A stretch of DNA of 64,000 bases from Hyphomicrobiales bacterium (GTDB taxonomy: Bacteria > Pseudomonadota > Alphaproteobacteria > Rhizobiales > Rhizobiaceae), in contig UBMI01000021.1 in the NCBI GenBank assembly GCA_900466475.1, positions 482,335 to 546,334 on the forward strand. Reading direction: 5' to 3'. Shown in pieces: positions 36,469-45,611 of the stretch; the first letter of the stretch is position 1, and each line of letters starts with the position of its first letter. The position numbers and the translations under genes are program-made. The notes below the pieces were generated by a model. It searched no databases, had not been told where the DNA came from, and saw only the letters and a list, made by a program, of their open reading frames with translations.

Positions 36469-37530
36469 ATGGACAATAGCAATCAGAGCGAAGTTATCGT
36501 TGAACGGCGTGGTACGGCGGGCCTTATCCGGCTGAACCGCCCAAAGGCGCTGAACAGCCTGACGATCCCGATGGTGCGTACGATTGCCGCCGCACTTGAC
36601 GGGTTTGCCGGTGACCAAGCGGTGGCCAGCGTCCTCGTGATGGGGGAGGGCGAGCGCGGCTTCTGCGCCGGCGGCGATATCCGCGCCATTCACCTGAGCG
36701 GGCGTTCCGGCGACGGCCTGGCGGAAACCTTCTGGCGCGAGGAATTCCGCCTCAATCACCGGATCGCCAGCTATCCGAAACCCTATGTAGCGCTGATGGA
36801 CGGCATCACCATGGGCGGCGGCGTCGGGCTTTCCAGCCACGGCCGCCATCGGATCGTCACCGAGCGCACCCGCCTTGCGATGCCGGAAACCGGTATCGGC
36901 TATTTTCCAGATGTCGGCGCCACGTGGCTGTTGCCTCGCACGCCGGGTGAAAGTGGTACATGGATGGCCCTGACCGGGCTCGATATCAATGCCTCCGATG
37001 CAATCTATACCGGCCTCGCTGACGTCTATATGTCTTCTTCGCGCCTCGAAGAGGCAGTCCATCGTCTGACGAACCTGTCTGCGGGAAGTTCGTCTGATGA
37101 TGTGGATGCGGTGCTGCGCGATCTCTCGGAACAAGTGGATGAAGGCAGGTTGCAGGCCAATGCCGCAATGATCGACCGTGCCTTCCATTTCAACCGCGTG
37201 GAGGATATCGCATCCGCACTCGCTGCGGAGGAGGGTGAATTCGCCGCCGAAACCCGCCGTGTGATGCTCACACGATCGCCGACAAGTCTCAAGCTTGCCT
37301 TGCGGCTGCTGAGAGCCGGCCGCCAGAGCCGCACGCTCGGCGAATGCCTGGCCCGCGAACTCGGGGCTTGCATGCACGTCCTGCATGGTCCGGATTTTTA
37401 CGAGGGCGTTCGCGCAGCCGTCATCGACAAGGATCGCAATCCGAAATGGTCGCCGCCGACGATCGCCCTGGTCAATGATGAAATGATCGGCCGCTTCTTC
37501 GAATCGCCCAAGCCGCCGCTTTCGCTCTGA
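36469..37530 (+). CDS. 3-hydroxyisobutyryl-CoA hydrolase (crotonase fold)
   Basis: 353 residues with crotonase motifs FCAGGDIRAIH near 65 and GITMGGGVGLSSHGRHRIVTE near 110, then PETGIGYFPDVGATWLLPR with the hydrolase-type glutamate and aspartate. Length and C-terminal extension match HIBYL-CoA hydrolases of valine catabolism rather than short enoyl-CoA hydratases. Start at 36469 has GGAGCGAGG upstream. No other valine pathway gene is nearby. Confidence 0.88.
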   Translation: MDNSNQSEVIVERRGTAGLIRLNRPKALNSLTIPMVRTIAAALDGFAGDQAVASVLVMGEGERGFCAGGDIRAIHLSGRSGDGLAETFWREEFRLNHRIASYPKPYVALMDGITMGGGVGLSSHGRHRIVTERTRLAMPETGIGYFPDVGATWLLPRTPGESGTWMALTGLDINASDAIYTGLADVYMSSSRLEEAVHRLTNLSAGSSSDDVDAVLRDLSEQVDEGRLQANAAMIDRAFHFNRVEDIASALAAEEGEFAAETRRVMLTRSPTSLKLALRLLRAGRQSRTLGECLARELGACMHVLHGPDFYEGVRAAVIDKDRNPKWSPPTIALVNDEMIGRFFESPKPPLSL

Positions 37531-37552
37531 CACTGTTTGATCGGGAAAGGCT

Positions 37553-39613
37553 CTAGCGCCACATGCCCCGCATGCGCGCGCCGACATCGATGCGCACCTG
37601 CCGCGCCTGCTGGGCGGCTGCCGTATCGGTCTTGACCTGCGGCCAGCCGCAAACCTCGAAGAATTGCAGCAGCGTGGCCGGAATGAAGCGGCTGCGCGAT
37701 GCATAGACATGCCGGTCGCCCTGCGAATTCTGCCCATAGGTGAAGAAGCGCTGCGGCACGACGAGGTCGAGACTGTCCTTGGCGCGCGTCATTGCCACAT
37801 AGAGGAGGCGCCGCTCTTCCTCGATCTCCGCCGTCGTCCCGACTGCGAGATCGGAGGGAATGCAGCCGTCTATGACGTTCAGCATGAAGACCTTGGTCCA
37901 TTCCTGTCCCTTGGCCGAATGGATGGTCGAAAGAATGAGATAATCCTCATCGAGCAGCGGCACGCCAGCCTGATCCGAGGTTGCATCCGGCGGATCGAGC
38001 GTAAGCTCGGTCAGAAAACGCTCGCGAGAAGCATAACCGCCGGCGATTTGTTCGAGCTGGATGAGATCGGCAAGCCGGGCGCTCGCATCTTCATGCAGCC
38101 GTTCCAGATGCGGCTCATACCATTGCCGCACCAGTTCGATCTCAGCGGGCCAGCCGGCCTTGCCGGTCTTCAGCTGCTGCATGGTCGAAACGAAGGAGGT
38201 CCAGTCGTCGCCCGAGCGTGGCGGCGCAGGCATGGCGGCGAGCGCCGCAACCGGGCTCGGGTCCTCAGCCATATGGTCCAGCACCTTCTGCGCCGTAGAA
38301 GGCCCGACCCCCGGAAGGATCTGCATCAGCCGGAAGCCCGCCACCCGGTCGCGCGGGTTCTGGGCAAAACGCAGTGCCGCCAGCATGTCCTTCACATGCG
38401 CGCTGTCGAGGAATTTCAGGCCGCCGAACTTCACGAAGGGAATGTTGCGGCGGGTCAGCTCCACTTCCAGCGGGCCGCTGTGATGCGAGGCGCGGAAGAG
38501 CACGGCCTGGCTCTTCAGCTTCACGCCCTCTTCGCGATTGTCGAGAACCTTGTCGGCCACATAACGTGCCTGATCATTCTCGTCGCGCAGAGTCACCAGT
38601 CGCGGCCGTTCCGGCGATTCACGCTCCGTCCAGAGGTTCTTGGTGAAACGCTCGGAGGCAAGGTCAATCACGGCATTGGCGGCGGCCAGGATCGGCTGCG
38701 TCGAGCGGTAGTTGCGGTCAAGCGTGACGATGTTGGCGGCCGGGCTGAAGGCGGCCGGAAAATCGAGGATGTTGCGCACCGTCGCCGCGCGGAAGGAATA
38801 GATCGACTGCGCATCGTCGCCGACGACGGTCAGGCCCTGGCCGGTCGGCTTCAGCGCCAGAAGTATGGAAGACTGCAGCTTGTTGGTGTCTTGATATTCG
38901 TCGACAAGCACATGGTCGAAGCGGCTGCCGATATCCTCGGCAATCATCGGCTCGGCCACCATCTGCGCCCAGTAGAGCAGCAGGTCGTCGTAATCGAGCA
39001 CGTTCTGGCTCTGCTTGGACTCGACGTAACAGGCGAAAAGCTCGCGAAGCTGCTTTTCCCAGGTGGCGCACCAGGGAAAGGCGTCGCGCAACACGAGCGG
39101 CAGTTCCATTTCCGAGTTTACCGCGCGCGAATAGATCGCCAGGCACGTTCCCTTTGTCGGAAACCGGCTCTCGGTTTTCGAGAAACCAAGATCATGACGC
39201 ACGAGGTTCATCAGGTCGGCGCTGTCTTCCCGGTCATGGATGGAGAAGGCCGGATCGATGCCGATCTGTTCGGCATAGTCGCGCAAGAGGCGTGCGCCGA
39301 TGCCGTGAAACGTGCCGCTCCAGGCAAGTGCATCCGCCATGATGCCGGAATTCTTGCCGAGAACCTCGCCGCAGATGCGTTCGACGCGGCGGCCCATTTC
39401 TGCTGCTGCCCGGCGGGAAAAGGTCATCAGCAGGATTCGACGCGGATCGGCACCTTTGAGGATCAGGTGGGCAACGCGGTGCGCAAGCGTATTCGTCTTG
39501 CCGGATCCGGCCCCGGCGATGACCAGCAGCGGACCCGCCACATGACTGCCGTCTGTAAGCGTGCCGTGTTCAACGGCCATGCGTTGCTGGGGATTGAGTC
39601 TTTCGAGATACAT
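37553..39613 (-). CDS. UvrD/PcrA-like ATP-dependent DNA helicase
   Basis: 686 residues of SF1A helicase: Walker A GAGSGKT (34-40), VDEYQDTN near 230, GDDAQSIYSFRAA near 255, and C-terminal STIHSAKGQEWTKVFML plus LLYVAMTRAKDSL. It translocates 3' to 5' on single-stranded DNA in repair or replication restart. Shorter than UvrD (about 720). Stands alone, convergent with the HIBYL-CoA hydrolase gene. Not the main chromosomal uvrD with certainty. Confidence 0.9.
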   Translation of the reverse strand: MYLERLNPQQRMAVEHGTLTDGSHVAGPLLVIAGAGSGKTNTLAHRVAHLILKGADPRRILLMTFSRRAAAEMGRRVERICGEVLGKNSGIMADALAWSGTFHGIGARLLRDYAEQIGIDPAFSIHDREDSADLMNLVRHDLGFSKTESRFPTKGTCLAIYSRAVNSEMELPLVLRDAFPWCATWEKQLRELFACYVESKQSQNVLDYDDLLLYWAQMVAEPMIAEDIGSRFDHVLVDEYQDTNKLQSSILLALKPTGQGLTVVGDDAQSIYSFRAATVRNILDFPAAFSPAANIVTLDRNYRSTQPILAAANAVIDLASERFTKNLWTERESPERPRLVTLRDENDQARYVADKVLDNREEGVKLKSQAVLFRASHHSGPLEVELTRRNIPFVKFGGLKFLDSAHVKDMLAALRFAQNPRDRVAGFRLMQILPGVGPSTAQKVLDHMAEDPSPVAALAAMPAPPRSGDDWTSFVSTMQQLKTGKAGWPAEIELVRQWYEPHLERLHEDASARLADLIQLEQIAGGYASRERFLTELTLDPPDATSDQAGVPLLDEDYLILSTIHSAKGQEWTKVFMLNVIDGCIPSDLAVGTTAEIEEERRLLYVAMTRAKDSLDLVVPQRFFTYGQNSQGDRHVYASRSRFIPATLLQFFEVCGWPQVKTDTAAAQQARQVRIDVGARMRGMWR

Positions 39614-39724
39614 CCAGCCGTCCGGTTGGGCTTCACGGGAGAATCAGCACCCGCGAATAAAATCAGATGTTCCTTGGATGTTCTCGATTGGCGCCGGTGT
39701 CAAGCAGGCAGGGGCTGCCACGCA

Positions 39725-40006
39725 CTATTGCGGAAAATCCGGCACTATCTGGCGCCGCACCAGCTTCAGGCTGCGGTCGGGCTGAAGAATATAGGTTTCG
39801 TAGACGCGCTGGCCCTGCTGATCGTAGAAGTCGTTGTACACTGCGCTGCCGATCGGCGACTTCGTCAGCTTCGTGCGCGGCTGCCCGCCATAGGTGATGC
39901 TGCCGGGAATTGGCTCTAGTGCGGGCGCGTCCGCGGCGGAGCAGCCGACCAGAGCGGGTGTGGCCAAAAGGGTCGTCGCAAGAAGGGCAGGCACCAGCGC
40001 TTTCAT
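39725..40006 (-). CDS. Small lipoprotein, 93 aa
   Basis: A signal peptide with lipobox LVGC (C22) precedes a short soluble part ending SLKLVRRQIVPDFPQ. So it is a lipoprotein of the cell envelope. The family is not recognised; the DQQGQRVYETYILQPDRS segment suggests a small beta structure. Monocistronic. Confidence 0.65.
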   Translation of the reverse strand: MKALVPALLATTLLATPALVGCSAADAPALEPIPGSITYGGQPRTKLTKSPIGSAVYNDFYDQQGQRVYETYILQPDRSLKLVRRQIVPDFPQ

Positions 40007-40164
40007 CGTCTTTTCCTCGGCTGCAATTGTTTACGGCGGCTACCGACATTTCCCTCAAGATTTCAGCAGCACCATCGTGATGACTATGCATCGGGCCGAC
40101 CGCGCGCCGCAACAAACGTCGTCTTCCAGCGTTAAATCCCTATTAGCCAATGTCAGGAACGACC

Positions 40165-40428
40165 ATGGTGCTGCGATTTCACAACTCGCCGACTGACGAG
40201 GAAGCCTGGATGAAGAGCCGCAACACGGCCGCCATGCGCGCGTCCGTGGAAAGCGCCCTGCATGCCGCGGGCGATTTCGATGCAGCCGAAATCATCGTCT
40301 CCACCATCGGTTCCCTCGTCATTCTCGAAGGTTTCGTGCGCCAATGGAGCGACAGTGAGCGGGCTCGGGCGATTGCCGAGGCTATTGTCGGAAGCGGTTA
40401 CGTCCATTGCCGCATGCTGGTGAAATAA
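40165..40428 (+). CDS. BON-domain protein, 87 aa
   Basis: 87 residues with a single BON-like domain: VESALHAAGDFDAAEIIVSTIGSLVILEGFVRQWSDSERARAIAEAIVG in outline. BON domains bind membranes or envelope partners, often in osmotic protection. No signal peptide is seen, so the location is unclear. The start at 40165 has AGGA upstream; an in-frame ATG 15 bases earlier is also possible. Confidence 0.7.
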   Translation: MVLRFHNSPTDEEAWMKSRNTAAMRASVESALHAAGDFDAAEIIVSTIGSLVILEGFVRQWSDSERARAIAEAIVGSGYVHCRMLVK

Positions 40429-40510
40429 ATCACCGTCCACTTGAAGATTTTCAAGGAACCAACGCCATGCCTTCGGTGTTGAAAAGCTGATTTCAATGCT
40501 GGAGACAATA

Positions 40511-40774
40511 ATGCAAACGCTTATACGCCTCTGGGCCTGGGGCCTTCTTATTGGGTGCGGCGCCTTTGCCGGCTCCGCCTATGCCTCACTCGAAACCGAT
40601 ATGGATTATTCGGCCTTGCCGAAAGACGAAATCGCGCTGAATGAATATACCAGCGCTGCCGTCTGCGAGCCCGCCGAGCCGCATTACCTGCCGTCCTTCA
40701 TCCGTGTCGCAGATGGCACAATCGTCGGTGTGGGATATATTCAGGTCCAGGACGAGAATACTTCGGACTGCTGA
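40511..40774 (+). CDS. Small exported protein, 87 aa
   Basis: MQTLIRLWAWGLLIGCGAFAGSAYA is a clear signal peptide, given here only to the cleavage region, followed by about 62 residues with acidic character and two cysteines (VCEP and the last residue). Function unknown. The ATG at 40511 has GGAG upstream. A hairpin follows the stop. Confidence 0.6.
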   Translation: MQTLIRLWAWGLLIGCGAFAGSAYASLETDMDYSALPKDEIALNEYTSAAVCEPAEPHYLPSFIRVADGTIVGVGYIQVQDENTSDC

Positions 40775-40800
40775 TCGAATATTCCAATTTTCTTGCGGAC

Positions 40801-40840
40801 GAGGCTCGTCTGCAGTCTCCCGCAGAGGGTGACGAGCCTC
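40801..40840 (+). terminator. Hairpin after the exported-protein gene
   Basis: GAGGCTCGTC (40801-40810) and GACGAGCCTC (40831-40840) are perfect 10-base complements with a loop that itself can pair (CTGC/GCAG). No strong T-run; terminator function is inferred from position. Confidence 0.5.
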
Positions 40841-41009
40841 TAACCATCATCATGATGGCTGGCGTCGTTCTATTGATGAACAGATGAGCGGCGCAATATC
40901 TTTCGAAACCAAGCCCTGCGCGAGCTCCGTGCAGGGTTAAGTGAAAATAAAGCATTGCTCCGTTTCGGAACGGATTGGACTTTATTTGTCCGATACCGCC
41001 GCTGAAGAC

Positions 41010-41252
41010 TTAATGCACTTTAAGCTTTGCTTCCTCGGCCGCTGCCATAAACTCCGCGCGAGCCTCTTCGACGGTCTTTCTTCCATCGAGTGCTGCGCGG
41101 CAGACGCTCCGTGCCCTGAGGTATTTCAGTCCGCGCATGGCAGGCCAGTGCTCGGCAAGGCACGCCAAGGCGTCGAACGGTCCGTTAACCGTACGTGCTC
41201 CGGCCCCTTCGAAACCTACCTTGATCGGACCATTCCATCGTTCAGTTGCCAT
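41010..41252 (-). CDS. DUF982-family protein, 80 aa
   Basis: 80 residues with WNGPIKVGFEG at the start, the LACLAEHWPAMRGLKYLRAR core and an AALDGRKTVEEARAEFMAAA C-terminus, the DUF982 pattern, abundant in rhizobia. Function is unknown; the small acidic-basic helical form suggests a regulatory or structural role. Confidence 0.75.
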   Translation of the reverse strand: MATERWNGPIKVGFEGAGARTVNGPFDALACLAEHWPAMRGLKYLRARSVCRAALDGRKTVEEARAEFMAAAEEAKLKVH

Positions 41253-41400
41253 CGACGCTCCTCCAGCATGTCTCGATAGAAACAGTGATTGAAGCCTCCC
41301 GGTTCCTCCGCAAAGACTTCAGAATGCTAATATTCTAGCGAGATTTTTGCCGGCAGCAATGGCGCCGATTGGCGCGGTGGATAATGCTAAAGGAGAAAAC

Positions 41401-41475
41401 TGGTGCTGCCGAGTGGGATTGAACCACCGACCTCACCCTTACCAAGGGTGTGCTCTACCACTGAGCTACGGCAGC
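41401..41475 (-). tRNA. tRNA-Thr (GGT anticodon)
   Basis: The minus strand gives acceptor GCTGCCG pairing with CGGCAGC, D-arm TAGCTCAGTGGTAGAGCA, anticodon arm CACCC-TTGGTAA-GGGTG with anticodon GGT, T-arm GGTTCAATCC and an encoded CCA. It is a complete cloverleaf. Confidence 0.97.
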
Positions 41476-41629
41476 AGGACCAGACGCGTGAAGCGAAAAC
41501 GCTCAACTCGCGTGAACGGGGCGGCTATTGCCACAGGTTCGGCAGGAGTGCAAGCCGCAAATTCCAACTTCTCTGGGAATAACGTGCGGAGCACTTTTGG
41601 AATGGCGCGAATTCGGTTACTTCTGGGGC

Positions 41630-41839
41630 ATGAACGAAGAGACTGAAAAGGCCCGGCAGAGCCGGAAAGCGGCCATGGAAGCCCAGGCGGCATTGCGGCG
41701 CGAGCGGGCTGCCGAAAAGCTGAGAGAAAATCTTTCCAGACGCAAGCAGCAGGTACGTGCTCGCCGCTCCGGCCAGGCGGACGAGACGGATGGCTTGCCC
41801 GCGGCAAAGACTGCTGCCGCAAAAATGGACGAATCGTAA
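41630..41839 (+). CDS. Small basic protein upstream of murA, 69 aa
   Basis: A 69-residue, highly charged, alanine/arginine/glutamate-rich helical protein (MNEETEKARQSRKAAMEAQA onwards). It resembles small uncharacterised rhizobial proteins seen before murA. No membrane segment. The ATG at 41630 follows GGGGC, a weak ribosome binding site; translation evidence is only composition and position. Confidence 0.5.
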   Translation: MNEETEKARQSRKAAMEAQAALRRERAAEKLRENLSRRKQQVRARRSGQADETDGLPAAKTAAAKMDES

Positions 41840-41956
41840 TGTTCGGTCCGCGACGAATTGAAGCGTACGGGGATTTGCTCTAAAGACCCCGACTTCTTGC
41901 CTTGCCCCCACAGGCAAAACTTTTTGAGGAAAGGCGGGCCTCGCCCGTAAGTGCAC

Positions 41957-43249
41957 ATGGATCGTATCAGAATTGTCGGCGGTAATGAGCTCAATGGCAT
42001 CATTCCGATCTCCGGCGCCAAGAATGCCGCGCTGCCGCTGATGATCGCCTCGCTTTTGACGAGCGATACGCTGACGCTGGAAAACGTACCGCATCTTGCC
42101 GATGTCGAGTTGCTGATGCGCATCCTTGGCAATCACGGCGTCGATGTGGCCGTCAACGGCCGCCGCGAGCGCCAGGAAGATTCCTACGCCCGCACGATCC
42201 ATTTTACCTGCCGCACCATCGTCGATACCACTGCGCCCTATGAGTTGGTATCGAAGATGCGCGCCTCCTTCTGGGTCATCGGTCCGCTTCTCGCCCGCGA
42301 AGGCCATTGCCGTGTTTCCCTGCCGGGCGGCTGTGCCATCGGCACGCGTCCGGTCGATCTCTTCATCGACGGCCTGACCGCGCTCGGCGCGACGATGGAA
42401 ATCGATGGCGGCTATATCAATGCCAAGGCGCCGCAGGGCGGTCTCATCGGCACGCATTACACCTTCCCCAAGGTGTCCGTTGGCGCAACGCATGTGCTGA
42501 TGATGGCGGCAACACTTGCCCGCGGTACGACCGTGATCGGCAATGCCGCCCGCGAGCCTGAGGTCGTCGACCTTGCCAACTGCCTGAACGCCATGGGCGC
42601 CAAGATTTCCGGCGCCGGCACCTCGACCATTACGATCGAAGGCGTCACCTCGCTCTCGGGCGCCCGCCATCGTGTCCTGCCTGACCGCATCGAGACAGGC
42701 ACCTACGCCATGGCCGTCGCCATGGCCGGCGGCGATGTCGTGCTCGAAAATACCGATGTTGCCCTCTTGGAGACGGCTCTCGAAACGCTTCGCCGCGCCG
42801 GAGCGGAGATTTCGTCGACCAACAATGGCATGCGCATCAAGCGCAACGGCGCCGGCATCCAGCCGGTCGATATCGTCACCGATCCCTTCCCGGGCTTCCC
42901 GACCGACCTGCAGGCGCAGTTCATGGCGCTGATGACCCGCTCTTCCGGTGTCTCGCATGTCACGGAGACCATCTTCGAAAACCGTTTCATGCATGTGCAG
43001 GAACTCGCCCGCCTTGGCGCGAAGATCTCGCTCTCCGGCCAGACGGCCAAGATCGAAGGTGTCCAGCGGCTGAAGGGCGCCCCCGTCATGGCGACCGATC
43101 TTCGCGCTTCCGTCTCCCTCGTCATCGCTGGCCTTGCCGCCGAAGGCGAAACCACGGTGTCCCGCGTCTATCACCTCGATCGCGGCTTCGAGCGGCTGGA
43201 AGAAAAGCTGACCCGCTGCGGCGCCATCGTCGAACGCGTCAGCGAGTAA
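41957..43249 (+). CDS. murA: UDP-N-acetylglucosamine 1-carboxyvinyltransferase
   Basis: 430 residues. The conserved AKNAALP (K22-N23) and the catalytic cysteine in LPGGCAIGTRPVD (C126) are intact; C126 is the residue that fosfomycin alkylates. The enzyme transfers enolpyruvate from PEP to UDP-GlcNAc, the first committed step of peptidoglycan synthesis in the cytoplasm. The ATG at 41957 is preferred over a GTG six bases earlier. A good intrinsic terminator follows. Confidence 0.97.
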   Translation: MDRIRIVGGNELNGIIPISGAKNAALPLMIASLLTSDTLTLENVPHLADVELLMRILGNHGVDVAVNGRRERQEDSYARTIHFTCRTIVDTTAPYELVSKMRASFWVIGPLLAREGHCRVSLPGGCAIGTRPVDLFIDGLTALGATMEIDGGYINAKAPQGGLIGTHYTFPKVSVGATHVLMMAATLARGTTVIGNAAREPEVVDLANCLNAMGAKISGAGTSTITIEGVTSLSGARHRVLPDRIETGTYAMAVAMAGGDVVLENTDVALLETALETLRRAGAEISSTNNGMRIKRNGAGIQPVDIVTDPFPGFPTDLQAQFMALMTRSSGVSHVTETIFENRFMHVQELARLGAKISLSGQTAKIEGVQRLKGAPVMATDLRASVSLVIAGLAAEGETTVSRVYHLDRGFERLEEKLTRCGAIVERVSE

Positions 43250-43251
43250 GA

Positions 43252-43273
43252 AAAGGGCGCACATGCGCCCTTT
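43252..43273 (+). terminator. Intrinsic terminator after murA
   Basis: AAAGGGCGCA-CA-TGCGCCCTTT is a perfect 10-base stem ending in TTTAT, three bases after the murA stop. Confidence 0.75.
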
Positions 43274-43363
43274 ATCCCGGTTGCGTATTTGGCCGCCGCG
43301 CCTTATTTCCGTTGTCTGACAGATCGCCGCACCTGCGGCCGAAAGATACGGGATAGAGGCTGG

Positions 43364-43801
43364 ATGACCGACCTGAAACTTGTTGCGCTCGATGCCGAGG
43401 ACCTGGCGGTCATTTCCGCACATGTGCAGGACAGTGTCTTCAAGGTAGCCGATATAGACTGGTCGCCGCGCGACAAGCAGTTCGCAATTGCCGCCAACCG
43501 GTTCGTCTGGGAAGAAGCGGCCCGAAAACGCAAAGGTTTTGAGCGCCGTCGTGCGGCCCTCGTATTCAAGCGCGTGCTATCCGTCCGCTCGATCGGCATC
43601 GACCGCGCCCGCCGCGATGACGTGCTGTCGCTGCTTGCCCTGCAATTCGAGCAGAAGGGCGAAGGGCCGGAAGGCACGCTCGAGCTCTCGCTGTCGGGCG
43701 CGGCCTCCATCATTCTCGATGTCGAATGCATCGAAATGCAGCTTGCCGATGTCGGCGGCGCCTGGGAAACGGGTTCCAAGCCGCGTCATCCCGGCACCTG
43801 A
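43364..43801 (+). CDS. DUF2948-family protein
   Basis: 145 residues with the DUF2948 pattern: MTDLKLVALDAEDLAVISAH at the start, then FERRRAALVFKRVLSVRSIGIDR and LEQKGE region, ending LDVECIEMQLADVGGAWETGSKPRH. Alphaproteobacterial family usually placed before hisD, as here. Function unknown. It starts the hisD-UPF0262-phosphatase group after the murA terminator. Confidence 0.8.
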   Translation: MTDLKLVALDAEDLAVISAHVQDSVFKVADIDWSPRDKQFAIAANRFVWEEAARKRKGFERRRAALVFKRVLSVRSIGIDRARRDDVLSLLALQFEQKGEGPEGTLELSLSGAASIILDVECIEMQLADVGGAWETGSKPRHPGT

Positions 43802-43834
43802 GCCCAACAGTTCGAGCAAGAAGGAATTCCGGCC

Positions 43835-45133
43835 TTGGCAATCTGGCTTAATCAGACATCCCACGGTTTCGAACAGCGCTTCGCGGCCTTTCTCACCACC
43901 AAGCGCGAGGTCTCCGAAGACGTCAACGCCGTGGTGCGCGCCATCATCGATGATGTGCGCGCCCGTGGTGATGTCGCTCTCGCCGAATATTCGAAGAGGT
44001 TCGACAGCATCGATTACGCGACGGTACCGATGCGCGTCACCGAGGAAGAGATCGAGAACGCCGTCGAGGTCGTCCCCTCGGAAGTGCTCGGCGCCTTGAA
44101 GGTCGCGGCTCTCCGCATCGAATCCCACCATCGTCGTCAGCTTCCCAAGGACGATATCTACGAAGACAATATGGGTGTCGGCCTCGGTTCGCGTTGGACG
44201 GCGATCGAAGCCGTTGGCCTCTACGTGCCGGGCGGCACGGCGAGCTATCCGAGCTCGGTGCTGATGAACGCCGTACCGGCGAAGGTCGCAGGTGTCGATC
44301 GCATCGTCATCGCGGTGCCAGCCACGGGCGGTTCGGTCAATCCGGCGGTGCTGGCTGCAGCCAAGCTTGCAGGCGTCAGTGAGATCTACCGCGTCGGCGG
44401 CGCGCAGGCGATTGCTGCCCTTGCCTATGGCACGGAGACGATCGCTCCGGTCGCCAAGATCACCGGCCCCGGCAATGCCTATGTGGCCGCCGCCAAGCGC
44501 CATGTCTTCGGCACTGTCGGTATCGACATGATCGCCGGCCCCTCCGAAGTGCTCGTCATCGCCGACAAGGATAACAATCCCGATTGGGTCGCCGCCGATC
44601 TGCTCGCCCAGGCCGAGCATGACGAGAGCTCTCAGGCGATCCTGATCACGGACGACGAGGAATTCGGCAAGGCGGTCGAAGCAGCCGTCGAACGGCAGCT
44701 GAAGACGCTGAACCGCGCGGAAACTGCCGCTGCCAGCTGGCGCGATTTCGGCGCGATCATCCTTGTCTCCGACCTCAAGGATGCCATCCCGCTCGCAAAC
44801 CGCATCGCCGCGGAACATCTGGAACTCGCCGTCGCCAATCCTGATGGCTTTGTGGAGAAGATCCGCAATGCTGGCGCAATCTTCATCGGCGCCCACACGC
44901 CCGAGGTGATCGGCGATTATGTCGGTGGCTCCAACCACGTGCTGCCGACGGCGCGTTCGGCCCGCTTCTCCTCCGGCCTTTCGGTTCTCGATTTCGTCAA
45001 GCGCACCTCGATCTTGCGCCTTGGTCCCCAGCAGCTTCGCGACCTCGGCCCGGCGGCGATTGCGCTCGCCGTCTCCGAAGGCCTCGATGCCCATGCGCGA
45101 TCGGTCGCGATCCGCCTCAACCTCGAAAGGTGA
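43835..45133 (+). CDS. hisD: Histidinol dehydrogenase
   Basis: 432 residues with GLYVPGGTASYPSSVLM, AIAALAYGT, KITGPGNAYVAAAKRHVFG and AGPSEVLVIAD, all conserved in HisD, plus the late SNHVLPTARSARF histidine motif. It oxidises histidinol to histidine using two NAD. The start is a TTG with AAGGA nine bases upstream; no ATG lies in a better place. Rhizobial hisD is separate from the main his operon, as here. Confidence 0.96.
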   Translation: MAIWLNQTSHGFEQRFAAFLTTKREVSEDVNAVVRAIIDDVRARGDVALAEYSKRFDSIDYATVPMRVTEEEIENAVEVVPSEVLGALKVAALRIESHHRRQLPKDDIYEDNMGVGLGSRWTAIEAVGLYVPGGTASYPSSVLMNAVPAKVAGVDRIVIAVPATGGSVNPAVLAAAKLAGVSEIYRVGGAQAIAALAYGTETIAPVAKITGPGNAYVAAAKRHVFGTVGIDMIAGPSEVLVIADKDNNPDWVAADLLAQAEHDESSQAILITDDEEFGKAVEAAVERQLKTLNRAETAAASWRDFGAIILVSDLKDAIPLANRIAAEHLELAVANPDGFVEKIRNAGAIFIGAHTPEVIGDYVGGSNHVLPTARSARFSSGLSVLDFVKRTSILRLGPQQLRDLGPAAIALAVSEGLDAHARSVAIRLNLER

Positions 45134-45137
45134 GGGA

Positions 45138-45611
45138 ATGGCGAAGGACGACTTCCGGCTCTGCGACGTTGTCCTTGACGATACGATCGGCCGTTCGACG
45201 CCCGATGTCGAGCATGAGCGGGCAGTCGCGATCTTCGATCTGATCGAGGAGAACTCGTTTGCGCCGTCAGGCCATGCCGGCGGGCCCTACCGGCTGAACA
45301 TTTCGCTGGTCGATTCCAAGCTGGTCTTTGCGATCACCACGGAAAAGGGTGAGGATGTCGCAACCCATATCCTCTCCCTGACGCCCTTCCGGCGGATCGT
45401 GAAGGACTACTTCATGATCTGCGAAAGCTATTATGAGGCTATCCGTTCGGCGTCTCCAAGCCGTATCGAGGCGATCGACATGGGCCGGCGCGGCATTCAC
45501 AACGAGGGTTCGCAGACGCTGAAGGATCGTCTCTCCGGCAAGATCGACGTCGATTTCGACACCGCCCGGCGCCTCTTCACGCTGGTCTGCGTGCTCTACT
45601 GGCGTGGATGA
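45138..45611 (+). CDS. UPF0262-family protein
   Basis: 157 residues with LDDTIGRSTPDVEHERAVAIFDLIEENSF in outline and IHNEGSQTLKDRLSGKIDVDFDTARRLFTL at the end, the UPF0262 signature. An alphaproteobacterial family of unknown function nearly always downstream of hisD. The start follows hisD by four bases, and its end overlaps the phosphatase start, so it is part of the same operon. Confidence 0.88.
   Translation: MAKDDFRLCDVVLDDTIGRSTPDVEHERAVAIFDLIEENSFAPSGHAGGPYRLNISLVDSKLVFAITTEKGEDVATHILSLTPFRRIVKDYFMICESYYEAIRSASPSRIEAIDMGRRGIHNEGSQTLKDRLSGKIDVDFDTARRLFTLVCVLYWRG

Noticed and set aside
37664..39919. Plus-strand open frame of 751 codons over the UvrD-like gene
   Set aside because: It is the mirror of a clear helicase gene and shows only low-complexity His/Arg/Gly-rich sequence.
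41525..43423. Minus-strand open frame of 632 codons over murA
   Set aside because: murA is unmistakable on the plus strand; the frame also covers the small gene at 41630 and has no motifs.
43577..45094. Minus-strand open frame of 505 codons over hisD
   Set aside because: Antisense shadow of hisD and DUF2948.
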